Assembly (NCBI GenBank): GCA_964555935.1
Contig: CAZKUN010000100.1
Location: 1-29,689 of the forward strand
Origin: CAZKUN01 sp964555935
Lineage (GTDB): Bacteria > Armatimonadota > Zipacnadia > Zipacnadales > VGFC01
Direction: 5' to 3'
Length of the DNA: 29,689 nt
Within the stretch, counting starts at the first letter, position 1. Every line of letters starts with the position of its first letter. Position numbers and translations under genes: made by a program. The notes below the pieces were generated by a model. It searched no databases. It was not told the DNA's origin and was given only the letters and a program-made list of their open reading frames with translations. Below are positions 14,531 to 23,556 of the stretch, one piece after another.

Positions 14531-16654
14531 ATGACGCCTCGTGATCTCGGTCTCCTCAGCCTCGTCCTGCTGACATCCGTTGCTGCCGCCCAGCCGAAGG
14601 GGGCGAGCATGCTGCAACTCACAGAGAAACCCTTGCTTGAGGCGCGATCGCCGCTGACAAGCGCCTTCTACGTGGATGACACTGGCCTGAGGATGATGAC
14701 CCGTGCCGCGCGGTCCGACGACAACGGCCGAACGTGGCGCGCGCAGTCGCCGGAGCCAGACTTCGACGCCGATCTCCCCGAAAACTACCGCCGCTCCCCG
14801 TACCCCGGCTTCGTCGATCCCGTCACGAAGCGCCTGCTGGTGGTGGTCTTCTCGATGGACCGCGAGGACATTGACCGCTCTGTGGAAGAGCCGGCCGAGA
14901 CCGCCTCGGACAGCTACATCCGCTACCGCGTCTCCGAGGACGGCGGCGAGACGTTCCTGTTCGACGAGCCGGTCATCCAGGAGGGCGACTACGACTTCAA
15001 GCACCCGCTCGAGGGCCTGCACCTGGGCAAGAACGCCATCTTCCTCGGCGATCAGGGATGCCGCCCCATCCGCACGCGTCAGGGGCATATCATCGTCCCG
15101 ACCCAGATGACGATCCTCAACGATGAGGGCGAGCCAGAGACCTTCGGCAGCGGGTGGGACTACTACCATTGCCTGATGCTCATCGGATCATGGCAAGACG
15201 ACGGGCGGCTGACGTGGCAAGTCTCTGAGCAAATCAAGGCCGACCCCGCGCGCACGGTTCGTGGCCTATACGAGCCCACGCTGGCGGAGATGCCCGACGG
15301 GCGGATCCTCTGCGTCATGCGCGGCAGCAACGGACTCGGCAAGGACCCCCAGTACGAACTGCCGAGCCACAAGTGGTACTGCGTCTCTGACGATGGCGGC
15401 TTCACCTGGAGCAAGCCCGAGCCGTGGCAGTACTCCAACGGAGAGAGCTTCCACTCGCCCTCCAGCATGTCTCAACTCATCCCCCACTCCAACGGGCGCT
15501 ACTACTGGATCGGCAACACCAGCCCCGACAACGCTCGCGGCAACGCGCCGCGCTGGCCCATCGTCGTCGGCGAGGTCGATGCCGAGAGCATGATGCTGAT
15601 CGAAGACACCGTCATCACCATGGACACGCGTGGCCCCGATGATCCCGAGGGCCTGCAGCTCTCGAACTTCCACGCCTTCGAGGACCGGGAGACCGGCGAC
15701 ATCGTGCTCCCGATGCAGCGCTGGACGCCGCCGGACAAGTACGCCTACGTTCAGTACCGCGTGGCGATCCACGAGCCGCTTCAGGGAGCGTGGGAACGTG
15801 TTGTCGAGCACGCGGCCTTCAGCCCGCGCGATACGTCCGAGGACGCGGTCTTCCAAGGGAAGATGTGGATAAGCAACGCGTATCACACCGGCAACGTCCT
15901 CGTCCGCGACCTGTGGAACTCGAGCGACGGCGAGACATGGACCTTGGTCAGCGACGACACGCCCTACGATGGCTACAGCGAGATGGTCGTCTATGATGAG
16001 AAGCTCTGGGCCATCAAGGAGAGCGTCTGGCGCTCCGATGACGGCGTGGACTGGACGCAGGTCCTGGAAGAGACGCCCTTCGGGGCGCGCGGGTATGGCG
16101 AGGTCGTCGTTCACGACGGCAAGATGTGGCAGCTCGGCAGCGGGGCCGATGTCTGGTGGACCACCGACGGCGCGACCTGGACGTGCGTGACGACCGACGC
16201 TCCGTATGGCGACCGCTACGGCACGGCCGTCGCGGTCTACGATGGAAAGATGTGGCTCATGGGCGGCGCGGAGAAGAAGGGCAGCGACCCGCCCGAGAAG
16301 CACTACCCAGCCTACACCACCCACAACGACGTGTGGTGCTCCGCCGATGGCGCGAGTTGGACGCAGGTGAGCGAGAGAGCGCCGTGGGACGAGCGCATGT
16401 GGTTCGTCTCGCAGGTCTATGCGGGACACCTGTGGATCATCGGCGGATTCAGCAACCGCACCAGCGAGAATCGCCCGGATGCGTGGTACACGTCCGACGG
16501 CATCCAATGGCAGCGGCTTCAGCCGGACGCGGGCTGGTCGCCGCGCCACGAGCCCACTCCATACGTCTTCGACGGCAGTCTCTGGGTCGTGGCCGGAAAC
16601 TCCTGGCCGCTCATGAACGACGTGTGGCGCCTAACCATTCCAGGCGCCGACTAG
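14531..16654 (+). CDS. Secreted sialidase-like (Asp-box) protein with C-terminal Kelch-like propeller
   Basis: This exported protein has 707 residues. The start at 14531 gives a signal peptide (MTPRDLGLLSLVLLTSVAAA); an in-frame GTG at 14483 only lengthens it. The N-terminal part (about 30-415) carries Asp-boxes SDDNGRTW (62-69), SEDGGETF (135-142) and SDDGGFTW (about 286-293), typical of six-bladed sialidase/BNR folds. This suggests glycan binding or hydrolysis. The catalytic Arg triad and Tyr/Glu of true sialidases cannot be confirmed by eye. From W421 on, five to six repeats of the type W-x2-V...PR...VF-x-GKMW...DVW-SADG-x-W form a second propeller. That C-terminal module is closely related to the one in the next gene. 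Its role is unknown. Confidence 0.8.
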   Translation: MTPRDLGLLSLVLLTSVAAAQPKGASMLQLTEKPLLEARSPLTSAFYVDDTGLRMMTRAARSDDNGRTWRAQSPEPDFDADLPENYRRSPYPGFVDPVTKRLLVVVFSMDREDIDRSVEEPAETASDSYIRYRVSEDGGETFLFDEPVIQEGDYDFKHPLEGLHLGKNAIFLGDQGCRPIRTRQGHIIVPTQMTILNDEGEPETFGSGWDYYHCLMLIGSWQDDGRLTWQVSEQIKADPARTVRGLYEPTLAEMPDGRILCVMRGSNGLGKDPQYELPSHKWYCVSDDGGFTWSKPEPWQYSNGESFHSPSSMSQLIPHSNGRYYWIGNTSPDNARGNAPRWPIVVGEVDAESMMLIEDTVITMDTRGPDDPEGLQLSNFHAFEDRETGDIVLPMQRWTPPDKYAYVQYRVAIHEPLQGAWERVVEHAAFSPRDTSEDAVFQGKMWISNAYHTGNVLVRDLWNSSDGETWTLVSDDTPYDGYSEMVVYDEKLWAIKESVWRSDDGVDWTQVLEETPFGARGYGEVVVHDGKMWQLGSGADVWWTTDGATWTCVTTDAPYGDRYGTAVAVYDGKMWLMGGAEKKGSDPPEKHYPAYTTHNDVWCSADGASWTQVSERAPWDERMWFVSQVYAGHLWIIGGFSNRTSENRPDAWYTSDGIQWQRLQPDAGWSPRHEPTPYVFDGSLWVVAGNSWPLMNDVWRLTIPGAD

Positions 16655-16669
16655 CATCTCAAGTCGTCT

Positions 16670-16743
16670 GTGCCGGCGGGTCTCCCGACCCGCCGGACGT
16701 CGGGATACGCAAGACCCAGGCGGGTCGGGAGACCCGCTGGCAC
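16670..16743. repeat. REPIN-like inverted pair of palindromes
   Basis: Two 25-nt arms (16670-16694 and 16719-16743) are reverse complements at 24 of 25 positions, separated by 24 nt. Each arm contains its own hairpin: CCGGCGGGTC/GACCCGCCGG around TCCC in the first, and CCAGgCGGGTC/GACCCGCTGG around GGGA in the second. This nested arrangement is what is called a REPIN in bacteria with RAYT transposases. No RAYT gene lies in the window. It fills the gap between two co-directional genes and ends 14 nt before the GGGGG Shine-Dalgarno of the next one. Confidence 0.85.
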
Positions 16744-16766
16744 GAGACACCGAAAGGGGGCCACCG

Positions 16767-19085
16767 GTGACGACCACCCGCGCCAGCCTACGCTGCCTCA
16801 CACTCGCGCTCGCCGCCGCGTGCCTCAACCCCTCACTCAGGAGCGACGATATGACTTGGCAAGTCGGTATTGGCCGTCGTGTCATCACGCCTAGCACGCC
16901 TGTATGGTTGGCCGGATACGGCAGCGAGCGCGCGCCCGACGGCACGATCCACGAGCTCTGGGTCAAGGTGCTCGCGCTCCAGGATCCCTCGGGCAAGCGC
17001 GTCGTGCTGGCGACCACCGATCACATGGGCATGTCCAAGACGATCTACGAGCGTCTCTACGCCAGCATCCAGGAACGCTTCGGGCTGGAGCGCGCCGAGT
17101 TCATGCTCACGTTCAGCCACAACCACTGCGGCCCCGTGCTGGAGGACGATCTCGTCGATTACTACCCAATGGACGACGAGCAGCGTCGCCTGGTGGCGGA
17201 GTACTCGCTCTGGATGGAAGGCGAGATCGCCGACGCCGTCGGCGAGGCGCTTGATAGTCTGCGACCCGGCCGACTTCACAAGGGTGAGGGTCTCTGCACG
17301 TTCGCCGTCAACCGCCGCGAAAACCCGGAGAGCGAAGTCCCGGGGATGGTCGCAGCCGGCACGCCGCTCAAGGGCGCGGTCGATCACTACGTGCCCGTCC
17401 TCGCCGTGCGCGGCGAGGCGGACGAGTTGCTCGCGGTGCTCTTCGGATACGCGTGTCATCCGACCACGCTCTCGTTCAACACGTGGTGCGGCGACTACCC
17501 CGGATTCGCCCAGGTCAACCTCGAAGAGAACCTCCCCGGCACATCCGCCATGTTCTTCAACGCGTGCGGCGCAGACCAGAACCCCATCCCGCGCCGGACG
17601 GTCGAGTTGGCTGAGAAGTACGGCAAGATGCTCTCCGATGGCGTCGAGGAAGCGCTCGCCCAGCCCATGCAGCCCGTGTCCACGGGCCTGCGCGCCGCCT
17701 TCGAGTTCGTGGATCTCGACTACGATGAGATCGTCACCCGCGAGACGCTCCTGCCCGTGGCGAATGGCAACAGCGAGTTGCACGCTCGCTGGGCGAACCG
17801 CATGTTGAAGATGATCGACGAGGGCGTCGTCTTCCCCACCTCCTACCCCTATCCCGTCCAGGCGTGGAGCATCGGCGACGAGCTGCTCCTGATCGGCATC
17901 GGCGGCGAGGCCGTCGTTGATTACTCGCTCCGCTTCAAGCGCGAGTTCGGCCCGAAGACATGGGTCTGCGGCTACGCGAATGACATGGCGGCCTACATTC
18001 CCTCGCGGCGCGTGTGGGAAGAGGGCGGCTACGAGGGCGGGCGCCACCTCGACGAGTACGGGCGCCCCGCCTGGCGCTGGGCGGGCGATGTCGAGGACCG
18101 CATTGCCGACTCCGTTCATCGCCTGGTGACAGAGGTCTCTCCGAGTCCCAACTGGGTCCAAGTCGCCGAACATGCCGAATGGGCGCCGCGCGATTCTTGC
18201 GGCGAGGTGGTGCTGGGCGGGAAGATGTGGCTCCTCGGCGGCTGGTTCAACTCCAACAGCATCGGGCCGCGAGACGTCTGGAGTTCAGCCAACGGTCTCG
18301 ACTGGGCGAAGACCACTGAAACAGCCGGTTGGCGGCACGGCGATCTCCCCACGACGCTCGCGCATGACGGGAAGATGTGGTTCATGGGCGGTTGGTACAA
18401 GGGGCGGCTGGAGGGAGCATCAGCCAGCAACGAGGTCTGGTCCTCAACCGACGGTGCCGAGTGGGACTGCGTCACCGACAGCGCGGGCTGGAGCCCCCGA
18501 CTCGGAGCGGCGGGAGTCGTCTTCCAGGGGAAGATGTGGATTCTCGGCGGCATCGAAAGCTACTTCTTCGGCGACGAAACTGACCTCAAGAACGACATCT
18601 GGTCATCAGCCGACGGAGCAACCTGGGAGCTAGCCACCGCCAACGCTCCCTGGGCTCCGCGCGCCTACCACGCGGCGGCCGTCTTCAACGATCGGATCTG
18701 GGTCTTCGGCGGGGGCAACTACCTGCCGGGCTACCTGGGGTTCAACGATGTCTGGAGTTCGGCCGATGGCGTCAACTGGGAACAAGCCACCGACAGCGCC
18801 CCGTGGGACCCGCGCATCTGGTTCTCGACGGTGGTCTATCGGGATTGCATGTGGGTGCTCGGCGGCTGGTCGAACGAGCCGTCGCGCAACTGGAACGACG
18901 TCTGGTACACGACCGATGGCGTCACGTGGCGCGAGCTGAAGACGCCCACGATCTGGTCCGAGCGCCACGAGCACTCGACTTACGTGCACGACGACCGAAT
19001 CTGGGTCGTCGCGGGCAACGAGTGGCCACTCGTCGACGATGTCTGGAGCCTGCAACTGCCCGAGGACTGGAAACCCGAGCAGTAG
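16767..19085 (+). CDS. Neutral-ceramidase-like protein fused to a Kelch-like propeller
   Basis: This is a predicted exported hydrolase of 772 residues. GTG at 16767 follows GGGGG with 6-nt spacing and opens a hydrophobic N-terminus (SLRCLTLALAAACL). Residues about 30-455 match the neutral/alkaline non-lysosomal ceramidase domain (PF04734). SHNHCGP (117-123) corresponds to the zinc-binding THxHxGPG region. GYACHPTTLS (about 228), NTWCGDYPGF (238) and NACGADQNPIP (265) cover the catalytic and metal-binding segments. In many environmental bacteria such domains act on unknown substrates, so amidase activity is plausible and ceramide only a guess. From W463 to the end, about six repeats (GKMWxLGG, NDVWSSADGxxW) form a propeller shared with the preceding protein. 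No dedicated anchor is seen. Confidence 0.84.
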   Translation: MTTTRASLRCLTLALAAACLNPSLRSDDMTWQVGIGRRVITPSTPVWLAGYGSERAPDGTIHELWVKVLALQDPSGKRVVLATTDHMGMSKTIYERLYASIQERFGLERAEFMLTFSHNHCGPVLEDDLVDYYPMDDEQRRLVAEYSLWMEGEIADAVGEALDSLRPGRLHKGEGLCTFAVNRRENPESEVPGMVAAGTPLKGAVDHYVPVLAVRGEADELLAVLFGYACHPTTLSFNTWCGDYPGFAQVNLEENLPGTSAMFFNACGADQNPIPRRTVELAEKYGKMLSDGVEEALAQPMQPVSTGLRAAFEFVDLDYDEIVTRETLLPVANGNSELHARWANRMLKMIDEGVVFPTSYPYPVQAWSIGDELLLIGIGGEAVVDYSLRFKREFGPKTWVCGYANDMAAYIPSRRVWEEGGYEGGRHLDEYGRPAWRWAGDVEDRIADSVHRLVTEVSPSPNWVQVAEHAEWAPRDSCGEVVLGGKMWLLGGWFNSNSIGPRDVWSSANGLDWAKTTETAGWRHGDLPTTLAHDGKMWFMGGWYKGRLEGASASNEVWSSTDGAEWDCVTDSAGWSPRLGAAGVVFQGKMWILGGIESYFFGDETDLKNDIWSSADGATWELATANAPWAPRAYHAAAVFNDRIWVFGGGNYLPGYLGFNDVWSSADGVNWEQATDSAPWDPRIWFSTVVYRDCMWVLGGWSNEPSRNWNDVWYTTDGVTWRELKTPTIWSERHEHSTYVHDDRIWVVAGNEWPLVDDVWSLQLPEDWKPEQ

Positions 19086-19098
19086 AAGCTGTGCGTGG

Positions 19099-19118
19099 CG
19101 CAGGCATTCTTGCCTGCG
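19099..19118. terminator. Hairpin in convergent gap (likely bidirectional)
   Basis: CGCAGGCA and TGCCTGCG pair around TTCT in the 46-bp gap between two convergent stop codons. No strong T-run follows. The position suits a bidirectional transcription end or mRNA-stabilising element. The sequence (CAGGCATTCTTGCCTG) has the look of an interspersed intergenic palindrome. Confidence 0.55.
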
Positions 19119-19131
19119 GACGTGCTACCCG

Positions 19132-20961
19132 CTACTCCGGCAACCTGTAGCTGAAGATCTGCGGGCCGCTGGTGAAGAAGACGTCCCGACCGCGAATCGC
19201 GAAGCCCCCGCCGATGCCGCCGGGGTAGGTCGCCAGCACTCTCGGCCGGCGGGTCGCCTCGTCGATCGCGAAGATGCCTCCGCTAGCCAGCCCGATCAAT
19301 TCGCCGTCCGGGCCCATGGCGACCGCGCTGTAGACCACTGCCCCCAACTCGTGCTCCACCGTCTCGACGACCTTCCGCTCTTCTGGGTCGAACACGAACA
19401 TCGTCCCCCCGGCAAAACCATAGACCAACCCATCGCCGCCCACCGCCAGCGTGTAGATCGCCGTCTCGCCCGGCACGGGCACGGTCTCAACCAGCTTCTC
19501 CCGATTCGCCGGGTCCCACAGAATCAGCTTCGCCTCGGTCTGCGTCGCGTGGCTCCCTCCTCCACCCGCGACCGTCGTGCCGCCCACGATGAGCCCACTC
19601 GGCAGCGCGGCGAGCGCGACGACGCTCTGATCCTCAACCACGTGCATGTACTGATCGACCTCGCCCGTCGCGGGGTCGAACACGCAGATCGGCCCGCCGA
19701 GTTTCCCGTAGCCCGAGACGGCGCCGATGATGATCTTGTCATCCGGACCGGCGATCATCGCCATCGGCCGCCAGCCGCTGTTCTCGCCCTCGTAGTGGAT
19801 CACCCACGGGTTGCCCGACGTTTCCGTGGTAGGCGCGTACGGCTCGCCGGGACGATAGACCATGATCGGCCCGATGGCGCTGTACGCCGCGCCAACCAAC
19901 ACGTCGCCATGCGCGAGGAATGAGTAGAATTCCCCGCCGCCCGGCTCGCCGATCTCCTCCCACTCCTCGCTATCCGGATCGGCCCACAGGAAGTGGATCG
20001 GCATGGCCGTGCTGCCGTAGATCAGGCCGTCCGGCCCGAGGCCGATCCGGAAGAGCGACTGGCTCTTCCCCTGGTATCCAGTGGGGTGAGTCTCCGCCTC
20101 ATTGGTCTCCGGATCCGTGATCGTGATGCTGCGGCCCTCGTACTGCGCGACCGTCCCGTCGGCGAGCGTGAGCGGACCCGGCCCAACGACCTCCTCGGCC
20201 GTGATCGGCACTGCGGTGAAGCCCTCGAGTCGCAGGGCCTGGCTGCCGGCGTTGCCGTAAACAATGCCGTCGATCCCACGACCAACACCGCACGATCCGT
20301 CTCCCGCGAGTTCCGGAGTCAGCACGTCACGGTGCTCGCCGGTCGCGATCTCATACGCCACCAAATGCCGCTTCGACATCCCAATGCCGACGTACACGAA
20401 CCCACTGTCGTCAGCCGCGACACTGCGGGCATACAGCTCCTCCTCATCCATTCGGCCGAGATCCTCGCCCTCGCCCGTGGCGGGATCGAATCGCACCAAC
20501 TTCGCCTGCGGGTACGTGCATCCGTAGAGCTTGTCATCCGTCCCGAGCGCGAGCTGCCAGATGTACTGCTCAGTCGTGCTCGGCCGCCCCATGTCGACCA
20601 GCGTCTTCGTCTCCCAATCGACCCTCAGGACATGCGCCGCTGGCAGCGTCCCGACGTAGACTTGCCCATCCGCGCCGACTGCCAGCGCCCACGCGCCCAC
20701 CTCGCCCGCAATCGGACATGGGAAGACATCCGTCTCTCCCGTCGCCGGGTCCGTCGCCACGATGTCGAGCACGTCGCCGCTGTAGATATGCGATGAGTAG
20801 ACGCGCTCGGAGCCGGGCTCGGGACCGGGCGCGACCACGGACTTCAGACACGAGCCGATCCCCAGGAACTTCCCGTGCTCGCGAAATCCATCAGGTTGGG
20901 CGTTTGCGCACGAGGCGATTACGATCACGGCAGCGAATACGACTGCGTTCATCAGGCTCAT
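19132..20961 (-). CDS. Secreted beta-propeller protein (YVTN/PQQ-like repeats), function unknown
   Basis: This exported protein has 609 residues. GGAG six bases upstream supports the ATG at 20961, and the signal peptide is MSLMNAVVFAAVIVIASCANA. The rest is made of propeller-like repeats with G-x-DG-x-(V/I)Y-G strands and loops DPATGE (several copies, for example VRFDPATGEGEDLG and CVFDPATGEVDQY). This gives roughly a dozen blades, perhaps two propellers. No catalytic motif or cofactor site is recognised. Similar reporter-like texture occurs in lactonase-fold and PQQ-type proteins, but the Trp dockings of quinoproteins are not evident. It is transcribed away from the next plus-strand gene, with 97 bp between the two starts. 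Confidence 0.75.
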   Translation of the reverse strand: MSLMNAVVFAAVIVIASCANAQPDGFREHGKFLGIGSCLKSVVAPGPEPGSERVYSSHIYSGDVLDIVATDPATGETDVFPCPIAGEVGAWALAVGADGQVYVGTLPAAHVLRVDWETKTLVDMGRPSTTEQYIWQLALGTDDKLYGCTYPQAKLVRFDPATGEGEDLGRMDEEELYARSVAADDSGFVYVGIGMSKRHLVAYEIATGEHRDVLTPELAGDGSCGVGRGIDGIVYGNAGSQALRLEGFTAVPITAEEVVGPGPLTLADGTVAQYEGRSITITDPETNEAETHPTGYQGKSQSLFRIGLGPDGLIYGSTAMPIHFLWADPDSEEWEEIGEPGGGEFYSFLAHGDVLVGAAYSAIGPIMVYRPGEPYAPTTETSGNPWVIHYEGENSGWRPMAMIAGPDDKIIIGAVSGYGKLGGPICVFDPATGEVDQYMHVVEDQSVVALAALPSGLIVGGTTVAGGGGSHATQTEAKLILWDPANREKLVETVPVPGETAIYTLAVGGDGLVYGFAGGTMFVFDPEERKVVETVEHELGAVVYSAVAMGPDGELIGLASGGIFAIDEATRRPRVLATYPGGIGGGFAIRGRDVFFTSGPQIFSYRLPE

Positions 20962-21058
20962 GTCGGTCTCCGGTTTCCGGGACTGGCCAAGCAGATGCGT
21001 GGGGGCTGGTTCTCCCGCAGACCGAGCCTATCCTCCATCCCTTGTGGGAGATCACCTC

Positions 21059-23494
21059 GTGCGCCCTACGAGACTGATGGCGTTCATCGGATTGGCAGGC
21101 GTGACTATGGCTGCGAGCGGAGAAGCGCGTGGGGAATTCCGCCATGGCGGGATCTATGGCCCCGCCAGCACGCTCCAGTCCATTGCCGCGGAAGCAGACG
21201 ACCCCGGCGTCTTCCACATGCCCGAGGACAAGACGGTCGTCGTGGGCGTCAGCACGACCGTGCATGAGCAGTTCACGATGGGCCCTGGCGAGAAGCTGCT
21301 CATGGCAGGCGACGACTGGGGCATGAGAACGTTCTACGTCAAGGGCGGGCCGTGTGATTGGACGGGCTGCACGGTCGAGGGGGCCTACTGGCTGGATGTC
21401 GGGGCCGACGCCACCGGCACGTGGCGCGACGTCACGATTCGCGCCGGTGCCGCGGGGGTCTACCCCGTCGTCTGGTTTCGCAGCCCTGCCTTGGACTGGG
21501 ATGGCGGCCTAGTCGATTGCTTCCCCGCTGAGGGCGAGCCCGCCAACATCTGCATCGGCACGCGCTCGGGCTATCAGCCCGGCCCGTTCACGAACACGAT
21601 CCGCAACGTGACCTTCCGGACCCACAGCTACCTCCTACTCGAGTCTGTCAAGGAGCGCCACGACGTAGACCTCACCTTTGAGAACTGCGTCTTCGAAACC
21701 ACGGGCGACAGTGCCGCTATCGTCGCCTCGCCGGTCAACGTGGCCGACGCGTGCCGCTCCGTCTTCACCTTCCGGGATTGCATCCGCCGCCACGACGGCG
21801 AGGACGGCCCCGCGTCCTCGATGATCGAGCGAGGAGAGATCCAGCTCAGTGGCTCCGCGGTCACCGTCCGCTTTGAGGAAGGCGGCGAAGTGACCGAGAT
21901 CCGCCGCGACGATCTGATCGAAGTCGCCTCCGCCGCCGACACTTTCGTGCCCAGGTTCGTCGACGCCCTCGCCGGCCTGAGGCCCCGAGTGGCCGAACTC
22001 TCCGCCGACGAGCGCCTCCGAGGGACGCTCGCACATGCTCGAGAAAGCGTGGCGAGCCTCGAGTTGGTCGCCGGATCCCTTGAGAACGCGGGCTGGTACG
22101 GCGAGGGCGACGTGGCGTTCGTTGACAAGCTCCTCAGCGAGATCCGCGACACGGTCGACAAGGCCCCGCTGACGATCCAGGCAGGCAGTCCATACAACCC
22201 GATCTCAGCCCCGCTGGATCCATCGACCGAGGGCGAGGCCTCGATCGAGGCCATCGACGACGCCAAGCTCCGGGTGCAGACCCAGGGCAGCGAGTGGGTT
22301 TACTTCCGCAACCCCGCTGGCGATGCCCACGCCACCTTCCTGGCGGAGAGCCACGTTCGCGGGCGGCCCATCGTGGGCGGCGCATATCCCGAGCTGGGCG
22401 GGCCATCTGTCCGCACGGTCGCGCCCATCAGCAGCGCGAATATGCTCTGGGAGTATCCGTGGGAGACGCGCATCACCCGCGAGCGAGGCAAGATCGTCGC
22501 CTTCGAGACGGAGTTCATGAGCGACGAGCGCTACGGCGTCCGCGCCACGTGGGTCTTCTTCCAGGACCTCCCGGAGGTCATCCTGTGCAATGCACGTTCC
22601 ATCCAGAATCTTCCCCCTGACGCGCCATATGGCGCGACCTACACGAGGCTGCAAGCCTACGCCCAGCCGGAACTAGGCACCTACAACGGCGCGCGGATCT
22701 GGGGCAACAGCCCTGACGGCGTCAGGCTGAACTACGCGCCGACTCGCGAGCACATCGACGCTACCGAACCCGAGCACGGCTTCTTCGTCGCCGACAACCC
22801 ATCGTGGTACTACACGACCGTCAGCCGCGGTCTGGTTCTCGCCCAATGGGGTGGCTTCAACCACTGGGAGACGAACCCGCCATGCGGCTATGTCGTCCGC
22901 AAAGAGCACTTCGAGGCCGCGTGGACATCCATCGGCGGATACTACGGCCACGTAGTCCAAATCCTGCGCGCGGACCAGGCTCGCGATGCTGACGATCTCA
23001 ACAACCAGATCCTCTGGTTCGAGGGGGCCGGCCTGAAGTGCTGGGAGAATATCTACAACCTCGATGCCGCGTTCAACCACCCGTGCCGGCCGCTGCTGGA
23101 CCTCACCGACGGCGATCCCGGGCAACTCACTCTCTGGGAGGCCGACAGTATTGACCGGGGCGTCGAGATCGTCGTCTTGCCCCGGCCCTTCGCTGCCCTG
23201 GAGAGCCCACTCGAGTGGTACCGAGGCGATGTCAGCGTTACGCTGCTCCGCGACGTTGCGGCGGGGTCGCAGACACCCCTCGGCACGTTGCCCATCGAGG
23301 CAGATCTCTCCGACAACGAATGCATCATCCGGAATGCCGACGAGGTGCTGCGGGACGTGTGGCTCCGCATCCCCGCCGCGGATGCCGGCGAAGTGAAGCT
23401 GAACGGCGAGCCGGTGACCGAGATCGTGAGCCGCGGCGATTGGTCAGCCTTCATGCGTGACCTGCCGGCGGGAGAGAGCCGGATCGAGTGGTAG
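21059..23494 (+). CDS. Large secreted protein with beta-helix-like N-terminal part, function unknown
   Basis: This predicted exported protein has 811 residues. GTG at 21059, 8 nt after GGGAG, gives the best start with signal peptide (RLMAFIGLAGVTMAASGEARG). Residues about 20-300 have short strand-turn repeats (WTGCTVEGAYWL, NTIRNVTFRTHSYLLLES, VDLTFENCVFETTG) typical of right-handed parallel beta-helices in polysaccharide lyases and hydrolases. A helical linker (about 310-380) follows. Then comes a large beta-rich domain (WVYFRNPAGDAHATFLAES... GGFNHWETNPPCGYVV) ending in a sandwich-like tail (VKLNGEPV...RGDWSAFMRDLPAG) that recalls lyase C-termini. Polysaccharide processing is an inference from fold impressions only. 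Confidence 0.7.
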   Translation: MRPTRLMAFIGLAGVTMAASGEARGEFRHGGIYGPASTLQSIAAEADDPGVFHMPEDKTVVVGVSTTVHEQFTMGPGEKLLMAGDDWGMRTFYVKGGPCDWTGCTVEGAYWLDVGADATGTWRDVTIRAGAAGVYPVVWFRSPALDWDGGLVDCFPAEGEPANICIGTRSGYQPGPFTNTIRNVTFRTHSYLLLESVKERHDVDLTFENCVFETTGDSAAIVASPVNVADACRSVFTFRDCIRRHDGEDGPASSMIERGEIQLSGSAVTVRFEEGGEVTEIRRDDLIEVASAADTFVPRFVDALAGLRPRVAELSADERLRGTLAHARESVASLELVAGSLENAGWYGEGDVAFVDKLLSEIRDTVDKAPLTIQAGSPYNPISAPLDPSTEGEASIEAIDDAKLRVQTQGSEWVYFRNPAGDAHATFLAESHVRGRPIVGGAYPELGGPSVRTVAPISSANMLWEYPWETRITRERGKIVAFETEFMSDERYGVRATWVFFQDLPEVILCNARSIQNLPPDAPYGATYTRLQAYAQPELGTYNGARIWGNSPDGVRLNYAPTREHIDATEPEHGFFVADNPSWYYTTVSRGLVLAQWGGFNHWETNPPCGYVVRKEHFEAAWTSIGGYYGHVVQILRADQARDADDLNNQILWFEGAGLKCWENIYNLDAAFNHPCRPLLDLTDGDPGQLTLWEADSIDRGVEIVVLPRPFAALESPLEWYRGDVSVTLLRDVAAGSQTPLGTLPIEADLSDNECIIRNADEVLRDVWLRIPAADAGEVKLNGEPVTEIVSRGDWSAFMRDLPAGESRIEW

Positions 23495-23556
23495 AAGCCA
23501 GGCCTGGCAGGGACCTGTTGGGTCGAGCGCGAACGCTAGCTACGGAGGGTGCTCCC

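Noticed and set aside
15266..16549. 427-codon minus-strand frame
   Set aside because: It is antisense to the sialidase/Kelch-like gene, which has signal peptide, Asp-boxes and repeats. The antisense translation has no motif.
16833..18173. 446-codon minus-strand frame
   Set aside because: It is antisense to the ceramidase-like domain, whose SHNHCGP and NACGADQNP motifs fix the coding strand.
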